DNA of 48,084 nt from Sphaeroforma arctica JP610 (GCF_001186125.1 NW_014040358.1:1389-49472); one strand, 5' to 3'. Counted from the first letter of the stretch, positions 1 through 12,085 are shown. The notes: generated by a model not told the origin, from the sequence alone. Numbers and translations are program-made.

Positions 1-370
1 TGGCTATATCTGTATCTATAGCTATAACTATATTAATTATATGTGTGTACGTGTGTGTGTGTGTTTGTATATATATATATATATACCTATATTATATATA
101 TATATACCTATATACCTATATACGTACACAAATTTGTATGTATGTATACATATGTGTGTGCGTGTGTGTGTGTTTTTATGAATAATATATATATATGTAT
201 ATATATATGTGTGTGTGTGTTTGTGTATGTATATGTATATATATATGTCTTTGTCTGTGTTCGTGTGCGTGCGAGTGTTTGGGTGGGTGTTTGTGTTTGT
301 GTTTGTATATTTTCATATATTGATATATATGTGTATATATATATTAATATATATATAGTGTATGTATGAT
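1..370. repeat. TA/TG-rich microsatellite
   Basis: Alternating TA and TG dinucleotide runs with interspersed TATG. The open frames across it encode only Tyr/Ile/Val/Cys low-complexity peptides and are not genes. Confidence 0.9.
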
Positions 371-800
371 GTTTGTATTCATGTATGATGATGTTTATGT
401 ATGTATGTATGTATGTATGATGTTTGTATATATGTATGATGTTTGTTTGTATGTATGTATGTATAATGTTTGTATGTATGTATGATGTTAGTATGTATGT
501 ATGTATGATGTTTGTATGTATGTATAATGTTAGTATGTATGATGTTTGTATGTATGTATGATGTTAGTATGTATGTATGTATGATGTTAGTATGTATGTA
601 TGTATGATGTTTGTATTTATGTATGATGATTTTTATATTTGTTTGTATGTATGTATGTATGATGATTTTTATATTTGTTTGTATGTATGTATGTATGATG
701 TTAGTATGTATATATGTATGATGTTTGTATGTATGTATGTATGATATTTGTATGTATGTATGTATGATGTTAATACGTATGTATGATTTTGTTTTTATGT
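371..800. repeat. TATG / TGATGTT(A)GTATG tandem repeat
   Basis: Tetranucleotide TATG runs are punctuated by TGATGTTTG or TGATGTTAG about every 17-25 bases, giving a higher-order imperfect minisatellite. The opposite strand stays open (HTYIHTNII-like peptide) because the array lacks stops in that frame. It is not a gene. Confidence 0.9.
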
Positions 801-1037
801 ATAATGATTTTACGCGCGTGTGAATGTACGTTGCCGGAAAGTGCTTCGGCCCGCATGAATTGTCTCTGCGTTTATGAATATTGACGTGCGCAGGCGCGTA
901 TATTGCCATACATTGCTCGTTTGTATTGTCGCTTCTTCAAGAAGATATGTCATCGAATAGCAAAGTTATAGCGTATTGGATTGAGCTTAGATTTGATCCG
1001 AATTAACTAGTTTGTGCATATACTTACAAACGAACAG

Positions 1038-4000
1038 TTTCCTAATTCTTGTCGCCGACGAGTTAGAAGATTTGTCTGCGGTCTTCGGATGGGACCAGCC
1101 ACGCTGGATACTGATCACTATGCTCTCTGTGTGTGTAGTTTACCCCCTGTCGCTGTGCAGTAACCTAGACCGACTGAAGTTTACTTCTTATCTGGGAGCC
1201 ACTGCCGCCATTTACATCAACTTTGTTGTATTTGTCAACGCTCCCTGGTTCCAGAACGGTAAAACGTTCGATACGGTATGTCCACGTAACTACTGTCCGT
1301 CGCCCTTTTTGTACTTGATATTCTAGTCGACAATTTTATAATTTCTCTATTCGGTATCAGAACAGCGCTATGCTACGCCCAGGCAAGTGCATCGATATTA
1401 AGTTGTATAGATGTATGTTCGCAGGGCTTGATCTCTTTATTCTTGTAAAAGTCAATATCCGAACCCTGGATGAGCGCTGACAGTTATTGCATAGCATGTC
1501 TTTCTGCCGACATAGGCCGTATACTTCTTTTCTCGTGCAACTTGCGGCTTGGCCCAGTCAGCTTCACCCGACGGATACCATTTTAAGAAGAAGGTTCGCA
1601 TGTGCTTAGATATGAGCCCTATAAACGCTCTTAAACATGCACACAATTTTCACTTAACGTGAAAATATCCTCTCTTGCCAACAATACAGTGTGGCGGGTA
1701 TGAACATGCGCGGCTTGTCGATGATCCACCCCGGTTCGATCTATTCCCAAACACCGCTCTGGGTGCCTTCAACTCGCTACCTCTGATAGCGTTTGCGCTG
1801 AACTCGGCATGGTGTTTCGTGCCGATATTGAACTCCTTGTACGAGCCCACACCTCCGCGAGTCAACAGGATGATCACGTCTGCAAACGTGATAATCCTGA
1901 CCAACTATGCCTTGCTGGCTTTTGTCGGCTATTTCTCGTATTGCAGGTGCGTTGCTTGTGATCGTTAATCTGTGTTCTTATGTTCTTATTGTGCAATGTG
2001 ATACTCTTCGCAGCGTACGTGCTAGCTCGCAATCTTGGGCTTGTGCCCCTTGTGGTTTCGTGCACTATCGTTGCGTCCCTTGTGGTTTCGTGCACTATCG
2101 TTGTGCCCCTTGTGGTTTCGTGCACTATCGTTGGGGAGGTATTGCCTTGTCGTCGCAAGCAGATTATTCTGTGAATATCTCACATTGTGTATGGTCGTGT
2201 CATGACAGTAGTGTTAGTTTAGATTCGGATAGTTCTATTCTTGTTCTGATTTCGATTTTGGCTTTGGCTTTGGCTTTGGCTTTGGGTTTTTCTCGGCGTG
2301 TCGCTGTTTTAGTGTCCTACAGTTTGAGAAGACGATTTCAACAACATATGTTATTCAGCCTGTAATCACCAATTTATTAGCTAAGTTGATGGTTGTTCGC
2401 CCTTGTGGCTCGCTTGGATATTTGTTTGCGACGCAAAAGATTGACGCTTGAGATGAGTGTCATAATGTACGATCTGCGTTCGCGAAGCATCACATGATGT
2501 CGATTCAATTGCAGATTATGTGTTGTGTGGCCAATGTACCGATATCCAAGAGCATTATATCATGGTAGCTTTCAAGAATTTGTATCAGATAAGCTCACAT
2601 ATCGTGCGGATTGACTGCTTGCATTCTGGGTGTAAGCTATGACTAAATCGCATCTCGATGTGTTCAGGTGTACGTCCCAGCGGCTTTTCTAATTCAGTCT
2701 TGTGAAATAGGATACTCGTCCGACGCCTTTTTTTCCCCACTGGTACTCTGATAACTACAATGGCCACAACTACATGCGAGTCACTTTGATTTACAGATTG
2801 TGTACCCACGCATAAGATTCTGACTACCTAGTACAACCATTTTGCAAACATACAATCATGCGCACGCATTTATCTGATTGCGAGATCGAACGCACACTTT
2901 ACTTGTCCCGCCAAATGTTTTATCTCGGTATGACACATCACTTCAGGTAATTCTCTGCCATGTACAACGGCATTGGTTCACATAGAAAACTCAGCACTAC
3001 CGTTTTTCTTTACATGACCACTCTCTCATTTAGTCGAGCTAGCAATTCAATGCGGCCGGAATCACGCACAGTCTGGTTTCATTAAATCCGGATATGCGAT
3101 ATGTACCTCTCATGGTTGTGATTGTATGTGTTGCTGTAGATGCTCAATCACCCTATCCTGTTGCACCCTCCAATCCACAGTAATACAAAAGACAACATCC
3201 TGGGCAACTTACCGTCAACCCCCTTGGTTATCGTCGCCCGAGTCATGCTAATCATGCAGCTGTCCTTCGCACTGCCACTGCGCTTCCACGTGACACGCGG
3301 TGTTCTTTATGAACAAGCACCGTTCATGCCGAGCAGGCAGCTGTCTGATCCATCCACCAGCGGTGAGAAGGTTGTTTACACGCTGAGCACGACCTTGCTG
3401 GTAGGCGTTGCTGTCATGATCGCTGCCTTGACCAGGTAAGGCTCGCTATTGCTTGCTTGAGATTGTTTGCGGACGACTCTGATCTGGATTGCTTGCTTTT
3501 GCGTTAAGTTTAGCAAAACAACCCAAAATATGTGTTTGTTTTTTTATGCGGATCGTCCTATGCGACCTTCATTGAGGCAACGCATGTATTCTTATGTACC
3601 TATCTTTGTGTGTGTGTGTGTGTGTGATTGTGTTCTCAATGGTGTTTAATTATTAGGTTCACTAAGCACCAGCCATTTGTGCCGAGCCGAAGTTGTTTAT
3701 ACATTAAAAGTGCATAATCGCATGTAGATCTGGTCATTTGCACAGATGCAGAGTACGTGGTTTTGACCCTGTCTATATGATGTTTTACACCTGTAAACAT
3801 TCAGATCTTTGCACTTGTACATTTGCACATTCGTCTACATGCGAATATCGTTCTTTTATAGCCATACCAGCATGGGCGTACGGCCGTGCGCAATGAAATT
3901 ATATACGGATATCTCTACGTTCAGCAATTTTGCTTGTTAGTTAGATATGCGTGTATGTGTGAGCCTACTTGTTGATGTTTCAAGTATGGTGACAGTGTCT

Positions 4001-4946
4001 CTTGTACCCTTTTTAGGCGTACACATGTTTGCATGCTTAACATGCCACGCACTGGTATCTTCTTAGAGATGTGGACTGATGTATGGTCTGTTATCTTTTG
4101 CCCAAGCTGTTTGTTTAAGTCATATAATGTGCTATATACGTGTTATATATACTTATACTCAAGTCATTCCTATTTGTTGGCATGTCTTCTATCTATTACA
4201 ATTCACTGCTATATAAGTAAGTCATACAATTTAAGGATAACCATGGTTTGAGTGTGCAGGTGTTAGCCATTCAAATATGTATAGAACACATTTTTCGATT
4301 ATTTTAAATCGTATTTATTGACATAACGTACTTTTAGAGTGGGGATGGTTTTCTGGCGAAGAATCCTTGATGAAATTAAGTTTTGTACTTGTCGTGAATG
4401 ATGCTTTCTAGTCTCAATGCATTACGATCCTTTCGAGGAGCTATTTCCGACCGTGGGATTCGGATGCTCACTTTTAGTTCTACCTGCTTGAATCATGCAT
4501 GTACGAGTTCCTTTGAAGTTGTGCATAGATGTCAACGTAAAGTTTCGTACACACACGAACCTGTGTACTTCGGTTGTCAGGTGTATTGTCGGGCTATGTT
4601 CTCTATGCATCCTTATAATATACTAAAATACGTAGCTGAAACTCCCTGGTGGTACCGCTAGATTCATAAATTCACCTGTCAGGTACTTGTCTTCATATGC
4701 TACAGCAACCTACACGTGGTCATCGGTCTCACGTCGGCAGTTTGTGCAAGTTTTACTATCTACATCTTCCCGGCGCTGAGCTTCCGGATCGCGGTAGCCC
4801 ACAAAGAGCCACACACTAACGGAGAGAAGTTCTTTATGAACATTGCACCTTACATTTGTATAGCTACGGGCGTTGCCGTTCTCGTGCTGGGTACCGGAGC
4901 TATATTAGTCGAAGTTGCATTTGGTATGAAAGTGACTGGGGGATAA
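1038..4946 (+). CDS. SLC38-like amino acid transporter (AAAP family), 5' end missing
   Basis: Four exons are visible: 1038-1275, 1690-1946, 3181-3435 and 4706-4946 (stop TAA 4944-4946). Every boundary is AG/GT, and phases match at each junction (0, then 2, then 2; split codons AG|T and AG|C). They encode about 330 residues. Membrane segments are visible in each exon, for example ITMLSVCVVYPLSLC, GATAAIYINFVVFV, GAFNSLPLIAFALNS, VIILTNYALLAFVGYFSY, LVIVARVMLIMQLSFALPL and VVIGLTSAVCASFTIYIF. The run F-FVPI-N-L, then N-DNIL-N, then VARV---Q----LPLRF, follows the order seen in sodium-coupled neutral amino acid transporters, which import amino acids across plasma or lysosomal membranes. Family members have about 11 TMs and roughly 450 residues, so about 120 N-terminal residues are missing. 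The first visible exon starts in phase 2, so at least one upstream exon exists; I could not find it in 800-1037. Substrate and ion coupling cannot be told from sequence. Confidence 0.85.
2041..2130. repeat. 30-bp minisatellite, three copies, inside a transporter intron
   Basis: Three head-to-tail 30-base units begin at 2041, 2071 and 2101. Only the first few bases vary (TTGTGCCCC or TTGCGTCCC). It lies in the intron between 1946 and 3181. The near identity of the copies indicates recent expansion. Confidence 0.9.
2259..2286. repeat. (GGCTTT)n hexanucleotide repeat
   Basis: About four and a half GGCTTT units in the same intron as the 30-bp minisatellite. Confidence 0.85.
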
Positions 4947-5124
4947 GTAAGTCAAGTAACGAACCTTACGATAGCATGACACTTGGAGTATAGTCTACAC
5001 TTGAGGACGAGTTGTACTTTTTAATAATAAGAGATAGCGGCATACATCAAGCTACTCTTGGACATATGTATAAATTTAAGACTAGATTCGCTGAATTATT
5101 GTTTTATTTTTTTATTGTATACAA

Positions 5125-5373
5125 ATGTGGTGGAAGCAGCATGTTTCAATTGTTCATTTACTAGCTCTGCTATACATACAATCGTTGAGACTACCAGCAG
5201 ATGCTAAATTGTTAAACTGCCAAATGCCTGGTCTAGAAGATAAAGTCTTCCATCAACTGAACACAGCAGCGAAGAAGGGTAGGCTAAGCTTGTACCATTT
5301 GAATGTCAGACTGAAACGTATATTCAATTCGACGGCAGCACAGCAGAGCTCTTACTTAGCCATTAACGCTTGA
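5125..5373 (+). CDS. Possible small secreted protein, unrecognised
   Basis: The frame encodes 82 residues from an ATG. The N-terminus resembles a signal peptide: a charged start (MWWKQH), a hydrophobic run (IVHLLALLYIQSL), then a small-residue site near PADA-KL. The rest is basic with one Cys (NCQMPGLED). It lies about 180 bases past the transporter stop, downstream of an AT-rich stretch, so it could equally be 3' untranslated sequence of that gene. No family was recognised. Length alone does not exclude chance. Confidence 0.22.
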   Translation: MWWKQHVSIVHLLALLYIQSLRLPADAKLLNCQMPGLEDKVFHQLNTAAKKGRLSLYHLNVRLKRIFNSTAAQQSSYLAINA

Positions 5374-7748
5374 GACCTCCACTAGATACACAAGCGGATG
5401 ACAGCACGGACTACGTGTAGGAAGTCTCGGAGCAAAGGACATTACCCAGCCATCTATACTAGATCCTCGGTCTTGCTGACATGTGAAATAGTTCCCATAG
5501 TATTAATAAATTGCGCAACACTACTGAACATACCAGTATCTTTTTCACTGTTAATATCCAGATAACTCATGGTTTCGAGCTCTTAGATCGGAGAAGGTCA
5601 CACACTGCTTATATTCATACAAAGGACGGGAAATTAGAAATCGACTCTACGATGACACAAATCATATGGCAAGAACAGATATGAGTTGTAAAGCACATCT
5701 AGGGCAAAAAGGGATGGACTAAAACCCTCCATAAATGTTTCGCCACCAGGGTTCTTCGAGGACTCTTACAACTCAGATTTTCCATTACCGAAGGCAATTT
5801 TGCACAAGCGCAATAATTAGCAATGCACACCAGAAGAACCAGACCAAAACAATCGCCGAGACGTCCGCAAATGAATCAGAAAACCTGAGCTACGAACCTC
5901 CTGCTGTATAAAAGCATGGCACCAAGTTGAGTCTCTAGAACAAATGGTGACATTATAGTCACAAAGACCTGTTCTCACCTTTTTCTCCTCGTTATTAATT
6001 ATACTTGTTTCAAATAAGTTCTAATAGTTCAGGCAAATATTTCAAGTGTACGATTCTTAGACATACCACCACCAGCGGCAGGCATCGCTTGGATATGAGC
6101 AGGCTATTTAGTTCGGTGGAAAATTCAACACGTTGTAGCTTAGTCGGCAATATATATGTTCCCACTCATTTATAAGTCTTCATTTTACACTACATGGTAA
6201 ATTTGGATCACTTTCAGGGTTATTATTTATCGGAAATTCTGTGCTTGGCTTTTCCAGTACCCAGATGCCCCCCAACTTTTTACTAGTGAGACTGTAAGGT
6301 GCTCTGGAGATTGATGGTTTTTACAAGGAAAAACTTGTCCATTAAGAATATAAAAATTCTGCCTCCATTAAATGTCCTTACGTATTATCTAATTTAGTAT
6401 GCTATTACAGGAGTTCTCAGCCACGTTCGTCAGTATATCTTGGCCTGTGCTCTCGGCTGGCATCAACTTGGCTTGAAGAAATACTTCTCAACTATGCCTC
6501 TACAATCAAGTTTTGGGCAGAGCATGCTACAAAGTGGGATAAGTGGGAGTGGCCCCTGGTATCGGCGAACTTTGGTTAAAGATACCTGTCTCGTGTGCTT
6601 CGTGCTGCTCACTGTTCGCGCGTCCCTGGCCTATGACCTTGTCGCTGTTCTTCGTTCTGTCTGTTTGCGTTTGTGCCGTATGCTTCGGCGATAAGGTGTA
6701 AGAACATCGACGTCCGCTATGACCCTCTCGTGTGCCCACGTTCTTTCTTCGACTGCCCAATGCTGTGGGTACCCTTGTGATAATTTCTGTCACCGCTGCA
6801 GTATGGAAGTAAATTGTGTCTATTCATTTGATTATTAAGAGTGAATTTCTCCGCCCCATTTACAGTCTTATATAGCTCTATCAATTCATCATTGACTGAG
6901 TTCGGATATTTTGGAGCTTCTGCGCCATCTAGGTTGCAGACAAAGAACTCGTCGCCCTCTTTCTTGGCTTTTTTTTATGGACCTCCGTACCTCCGTAGGA
7001 TGCCGTCATTTTGCTCATTTTGTACACCTTCGTATTGGATCATGGCTATGTCTCCTCCACGGAAAATATCGTATTATCTTTTAAACTTCCGACTATAAGC
7101 TGCTCGCACTTTATCTTGGTATTGAGCAACACTGTTCCTTAGCTACGACCCAATGGTCATTTTTAGCTATTCCGATCGTTCTTGCCAAGTCACACCTGTG
7201 CTGTGTGCTTCAACTCTTTTGTCATAATAAGTGAATTGGTTTGTCTTTGTCCGAAGCATGCATTAAATCGGAATCTGTGTCTGCGTGAGGATCGCAGGCT
7301 ATGTTCTATCTGTACAAACGGTGTTCCTGAACACCAGTTGTCTGGGCTTTGTTTCCCAAATTTCCGTAGTACGAGTGTCAAGTCTCTGTGTGAGCGATCA
7401 TTCGCTTCTAGTACTTTGGGTGGATATGTTCGAGATACAATGTGTTGTGTCGAAGCTTGTGCTGTAAATATCGGTACGACCGCGACAGTATAGTAGGACT
7501 TATGACGAATTGTATCGGTAGTATTTTGAAGTAAATACAGTTTGATAGTCGGATAATAAGACAGGTATACATTGTGAAATATCGGTATCCTAGAGGGATT
7601 CAAGTCTGAGACAGTGCCTATAAAGAATCTCTCGGATACTAATTCGTTTTGTCTTCTTTGTTTGTACAACGAAATCAAGTATTCTTGATTTCGCTCCTCT
7701 ATACCTAGAATGCTACTAAAATCTTATATTCGAAAGTGAATGAAGCTT
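5374..7748. other. Intergenic stretch, no recognisable gene
   Basis: No long open frame and no family match. A possible polyadenylation hexamer AATAAA lies at 5505-5510. At about 6413-6600 two short Trp-rich pieces read like protein in two different + frames (EFSATFVSISWPVLSAG, then FWAEHATKWDKWEWPLVS), after a CTATTACAG acceptor-like site. They may be a decayed exon. I could not assign them. Confidence 0.5.
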
Positions 7749-7849
7749 AAGGGTTTTTAGGGTTTATGGTTTAGGGTTTTAGGGTTTAGGGTTTAAAGGG
7801 TTTAGGGTTTAGGGTTTTAGGGTTTAGGGTTTAAAGTTTTAGGGTTTAG
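7749..7849 (+). repeat. Interstitial telomere-like TTTAGGG array
   Basis: About a dozen TTTAGGG-type units with variants (TTTTAGGG, TTTAAAGGG, TTTATGG) over 100 bases. TTTAGGG is the plant/algal-type telomere repeat and also occurs in some protists. The array is internal and partly degenerate, so it is either an interstitial telomeric tract or a simple repeat that looks like one. It abuts the tandem 395-bp repeats that follow. Confidence 0.85.
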
Positions 7850-7850
7850 A

Positions 7851-8252
7851 AAGTCCCTTCTGTCTCTAGAGACCCTTTATTACTCTAGTCTACTGTCTGG
7901 TCACTTATCTAGCTAAGGGGACCGCCATTCCAAGCTGAATATCGGCTATTCTGGTTGGCCGACGGGTGAAAGACTTAACAACGTTAATAGTCGCCCAAGT
8001 CAACCTGTTTCAGTGAACCACCTCGCTACTGAAATGTTTGTATGATACTGAAATATAGTGGGCCTTTAAATAGATCATATCTGATTTTGGTAATTGAAAT
8101 GGTACTATAAATAATAGTTTATGAATAAACGGACTTCTTAAAAGTGTACGTTTATAATCTATAATTCTATTGCGGATACTCATGATTTTTGAAGTGTAAT
8201 GGGGAATGGACAGAATATCATTCACATATTCCGTGCCTTGTAAAGTAATCAA
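7851..8252. repeat. Tandem repeat of about 395 bp, copy 1
   Basis: Collinear with 8253-8640. Shared landmarks in order are CTTCTGTCT-TAGAG, GGTC-GATCACTTA (diverged), TGGCCGACG, CTGTTTCAGTGA, GTATGATACTG-AATATAGTGG, ATTCTATTGCGGATAC and TTCCGTGCCTTG. Coding potential is not evident. It could be a subtelomere-type satellite or a diverged element end. Confidence 0.85.
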
Positions 8253-8640
8253 GAAAGCTTCTTCTGTCTGTAGAGGCCCTTCATTGCTCTAGTCAGGGTC
8301 TGATCACTTAAATAGAAGGTCCGCCCTTCCAGGCTCAATATTGGCCTTTCTGGCTGGCCGACGTAGGAAAGACTTAGCAACGTTATTAGTCGTCAAATCA
8401 AACTGTTTCAGTGAGCTACCTCGTTACTGATGTGTTTATATGATACTGCAATATAGTGGTCCATTTAATAGGTATTTAAAAATATGTATTTAAAAATATC
8501 TAAGTTTAGTTTTGGAAAGGTATTTGTATATAAAAGTTTATGAAATACTGCCTATATTTTAATTCTATTGCGGATACCCGCTATTATTGAAGTGTAAGGA
8601 CGTTGGAAAGAATATCATTCTCATGTTCCGTGCCTTGGCT
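8253..8640. repeat. Tandem repeat of about 395 bp, copy 2
   Basis: Second, diverged copy in direct orientation, with the landmarks listed for copy 1. By eye the copies differ at roughly one base in five, with small indels, so the duplication is old. Confidence 0.85.
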
Positions 8641-9505
8641 CGTCCGTATTACGTGTGGACAGCCATGTTCACACCTGATTAGAACCCATGTTTTGACCAC
8701 GTGCCTGTTGTGTTGTCCACCATTGGTCTGAGCATGCCATACCATGAGTGAACACTAAGCCTTAATAGGACCATATGTGTTCACCCCCAATTACATTCGT
8801 CTCCTGGGAACTCTGCTGATATCGATTACAGTCGGTGAAAATCCTTTTTGTATAATTTGTTGTATTTTTCGAACAAAGTACACACCCATCTGTGCACTTT
8901 CGTACATGTGTCTGTCTCTGTCTATTCGTCCCTTTTTGTATATTTTATTTCATTTCTCGAATATGGTACACCATCTGTATACTTTCTTACATGTGTTTAT
9001 CTCTGTCTATTCCGATCATCAGCTTATATTTCTTTATCGTTTCTTCATAGGTGTAGTGGCTCACTGTGTGGTGAGATTTGCTCGTTCCTCATATGTGGTA
9101 TGACTAACACTTCGAAGTCAAGAACTGTTCTTTCTGTTAGAAGTATAGTTACTTCAGACCCATTATTGTAGCCACTAGTATGGTTTCCAATGGTGTTTCA
9201 GCGCAAGTTTCTTTCTCAACTAACACTGAGTCTTTTGCCAGTAAGGACAGGAAGCGAGAAACAACGTTACATTTGGGTAATATGGCACAATTCAATTACT
9301 TTACCTAAGACCTGTTCTATGGGTTCCCACAGCGAGTTAGCCATAGCGAAGAAGAAAAAAAAGCCATTTTTGCGATGAGTTATCTCAATTTTGTGTGTAG
9401 TTTTTATTCGAGTGCGATTTATATGCTTTTTGAAATTGATCCACTGTGAACTTGACAAATCTCTTTCCCACCTCCTCTTATGCAGAGTTTGAGAGTGACT
9501 GATAC
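8641..9505. other. Intergenic, with a diverged duplication of about 85 bp
   Basis: Segments 8860-8930 and 8945-9015 are a diverged direct duplication. Both carry TACACA/TACACC, CACTTTCGTACATGTGT or ACTTTCTTACATGTGT, and CTCTGTCTATTC. The overlapping Phe/Ser/Tyr-rich frames are low complexity, and I see no gene. Confidence 0.55.
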
Positions 9506-9785
9506 GATTCGACCAAAGGGTACAATAAACCTCTTCTCAAGCGCAAATACCTCAGCTAGGCAAAAGCCCTAGGCTGATGGATTCGCATTCAGTCTTTGTT
9601 CGTGGTTTGTGTTTCTTCACTATTCTCAAATTCTACTTGAGTATTTCTCTAATACCGGTATCATCTACCGGTTCTACCGCTATATTTCTGAAGACTCTAA
9701 TATCAGGAATATTGCATCCGGACCCAAAACTCGGAATTTGATCATCCTGGGTTTTGGAATCAGTTGGCTTTTCTGAGAATCTGGT
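9506..9785 (-). repeat. LTR-like dispersed repeat, inverted copy A
   Basis: Inverted relative to 12957-13244. Shared landmarks include CAATA(A/G)ACCTCTTCTCAAG, ACCGGTTCTACCGCTA, TATTTCTGA-GACTC and TGGGTTTTGG. On the - strand an AACAAAGACT stretch follows the conserved GGTAGAACCGGTA block, as an R/U5 end might. Probably a fossil solo LTR, perhaps of the Ty1/copia type that occurs nearby. The exact ends are not clear. Confidence 0.65.
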
Positions 9786-9914
9786 ACCTAAATGATACCC
9801 GTAGAATCTGGGGTGTGAAGTTTCCAACTTATGGCTGAGACTCATGTCGGAATATTTGTTCCTAAGTCAGCTAATCCGGATTATTGTGTGTATTTTATTT
9901 TGCTCTTTTAGTAC

Positions 9915-10330
9915 TTCTGGAACACGGCACTCCCGTGTTCTGGAAGTCCCCAGAAATAACGGACTACGGCACTCAGCTCGGCCGTGCAGAATACATCGTC
10001 TCGTCGGGACCGCACAATATCCTCGTGGCCATGTGCATGCCACTTCCTGGCCCTACTGCCCTTTGGGCTGACTGACAATCAGTCGGCCATAAAAATCGCT
10101 CTCGGCATCGGGACGCCTAAGGGCCAAAAACACATACTTATCCTGTACCATTATGTCCGTCACTGTGTACAATAAGGCCTACTTACTATCACATACATAT
10201 CCACTAACGACAATCTGGCCGATCTTCTCACCAAATCACGTGGCCACGACAAGCACGAATCATTCCTCGACCAACTTATGAGAGATATATCTCCTAAGTT
10301 TCCAGGGGGAAGGGAGTCATCGTCAACTTA
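9915..10330 (+). pseudogene. Ty1/copia retrotransposon remnant (RNase H end of pol)
   Basis: The translation carries the C-terminal copia pol signature: AEYI near the start of RNase H, then ADNQSAIKIA, then KGQKHILILYHYVR, then DNLADLLTKS further on. This order is diagnostic of Ty1/copia RNase H. A purine-rich tract near 10308-10318 could be its polypurine tract before a 3' LTR. Only the last part of pol remains, so it is an old, broken fossil; gag, protease, integrase and RT are absent here. Confidence 0.8.
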
Positions 10331-10589
10331 CTATACATACACCTAAATATAGTTTTTCTATGATATAGATACTGATTGCTTGACATCCGCAATATTACCT
10401 TGGATACTAAATAAGATCAGAACCTTGCACATACACACACACGTCTTATATATTCTTAAAAACAAATAAACAGAAAATTAAATACAAATATAAAAAGTTA
10501 GCTGTTCTGTACTATTTCAGATGGTTATTGCTAGTTGTTCAAGTAAAAGAATATTCGTACACAGCATCGATCGAGGACCCTTAAGACCT

Positions 10590-10800
10590 CTGCCACTACT
10601 CCTAGTATTCTTGTACACCGCTGCTATGCTTAACAATCAAGACCTCAGCCACTGAACTCAACATTCTCATACACTGCCGATATGCCTAACATTCTCATAC
10701 ACTGCCAATTATACCTAACATTCTCGTTCACCGCCGCTTAAACCCAACACTATCGTACACCGCTGAATAATACACCACTATCGCACACCTTCTAATATAA
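10590..10800. repeat. Degenerate minisatellite of about 33 bp
   Basis: Imperfect tandem units share ACATTCTCATACACTGCC or variants (GTACACCGCTG, TTCACCGCCG, CGTACACCGCTG). About six copies with strong drift. A related CATACTGCCATACCAACATATG motif recurs at 10920-11020. Confidence 0.75.
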
Positions 10801-11424
10801 ACACCCCTGTCGCTCAACTCCTCTATACCCAAAATTATTTTTGTCAACTCAACCGTTAAAAATTGAACATGATATTTTTTTCATATTTTTTTCATAATTT
10901 ATTCATAACGGACACACATCACGTACTGCTATACCAACATATGTCACATGAGCAACATATATCATATACTGCCATACCAACATTTGAACATATATCACAT
11001 ACTGCCATACCAACATATGCTATCAATCGCGTAGGTGTAGTTGAATGGTGTATACAATATAGCACATGCAACAGGATGATCGTTTATATTCGAGCTGTGT
11101 AAACTTGTATACTTGGAATTGTAACAAAAGTTAGTAAGAACAAAGCAGGACAGGCTATACTAGCGTCTACACCAAATAAAAGTGGTAGAGCTGCCGATGT
11201 TGGTGACCCCGCGTCGTTCAGCTAAATCAAAGAATCTATATTGCACAAATTATGATCGTGGAGACGAAAAAGACAAAGGCAAAGAAGATGGCAACCGGAA
11301 GAGTAAGTCCGATGACACGGATGATAGCCTGCTACGGAGAGGTCTTGATCTTAGAGGCGATGAAGGCAATAGTATAGAGGACAACGAAAAGGGTGACAAG
11401 GGTAAGGGAGAAAATCTAAACTCG

Positions 11425-11820
11425 CTAAAGTACCCTATGAAAAATTGAAGCATGCGTACGTACACGAGTTTGGAACAGGTACTGTGTCTTTACTGCTCGA
11501 TGGCAATCTGTACCGTGTCCAGAATGTTTTAGGGGATGGCAATTGTCTTCCAAGAGCAGCCTGTGAGCATCCCGAACTATCGAAGATGGGTGTCAAAGGC
11601 CACGAGAAGTTCAGGGAAAACGTAGGACGTGTGTCCGAGCCTTATTCTTGGAGTATGCGGAAACTGTATTCTTTTCGACTACCCCAGACTGGAAGCAAGC
11701 TCTGGCGAACTGAAGGATGACGATGTCGAAGTCCGGTAGCTGGATGATGGACTTGTATTTCTTCGCCATGTTTGTTATGTAATGCATCGGTATCTGTACG
11801 TGGCGAGTACGATGTTTCTA
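11425..11820 (+). pseudogene. OTU-family cysteine peptidase domain of the MULE
   Basis: The core motif GDGNCLPRAA holds the Asp and catalytic Cys of OTU peptidases (family consensus DGNCLFRA). Helical segments follow (VKGHEKFRENV, then FLEYAETVFFS and DWKQALAN in a shifted frame), then WMMDLYFFAM, which matches the part leading to the family's 'W----ELQALA' step. The His of the catalytic site is not evident, and the domain changes frame after about 75 residues. OTU peptidases cleave ubiquitin or similar linkages; their role in transposons is unknown. The upstream charged frame (11182-11448) runs into it through a frameshift. Confidence 0.6.
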
Positions 11821-12085
11821 TCAAATGTATTTTGTCGTTTTATAACACACCAATACATATCTTCAAATCCACTCCCTGTATGTGAAACAAAGCTTTAGAA
11901 TACTTTTAACTCTAAATGTGAATTTGTGTACTACTTCTATTCAGAATGCAATAAGACATACACTCGAAAATAACATACCCCAGCAAACTCTATGACAGTA
12001 TAAGATACAGGTCTTGCCATCTTATGTAGAGGTCAAGCACTTTTGCACCTGGCGAGGACATTTCGGAATGATCCATCGAAGAGTT

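Noticed and set aside
43-369. 108-codon open frame
   Set aside because: Pure microsatellite translation (Tyr/Ile/Val/Cys); no stop by composition.
379-909. 176-codon - strand frame
   Set aside because: Translation of the TATG/TGATGTT array; HTYIHTNII periodicity only.
7190-7678. 162-codon - strand frame
   Set aside because: No recognisable domain, overlaps other open frames on + at 7182-7493; composition looks random.
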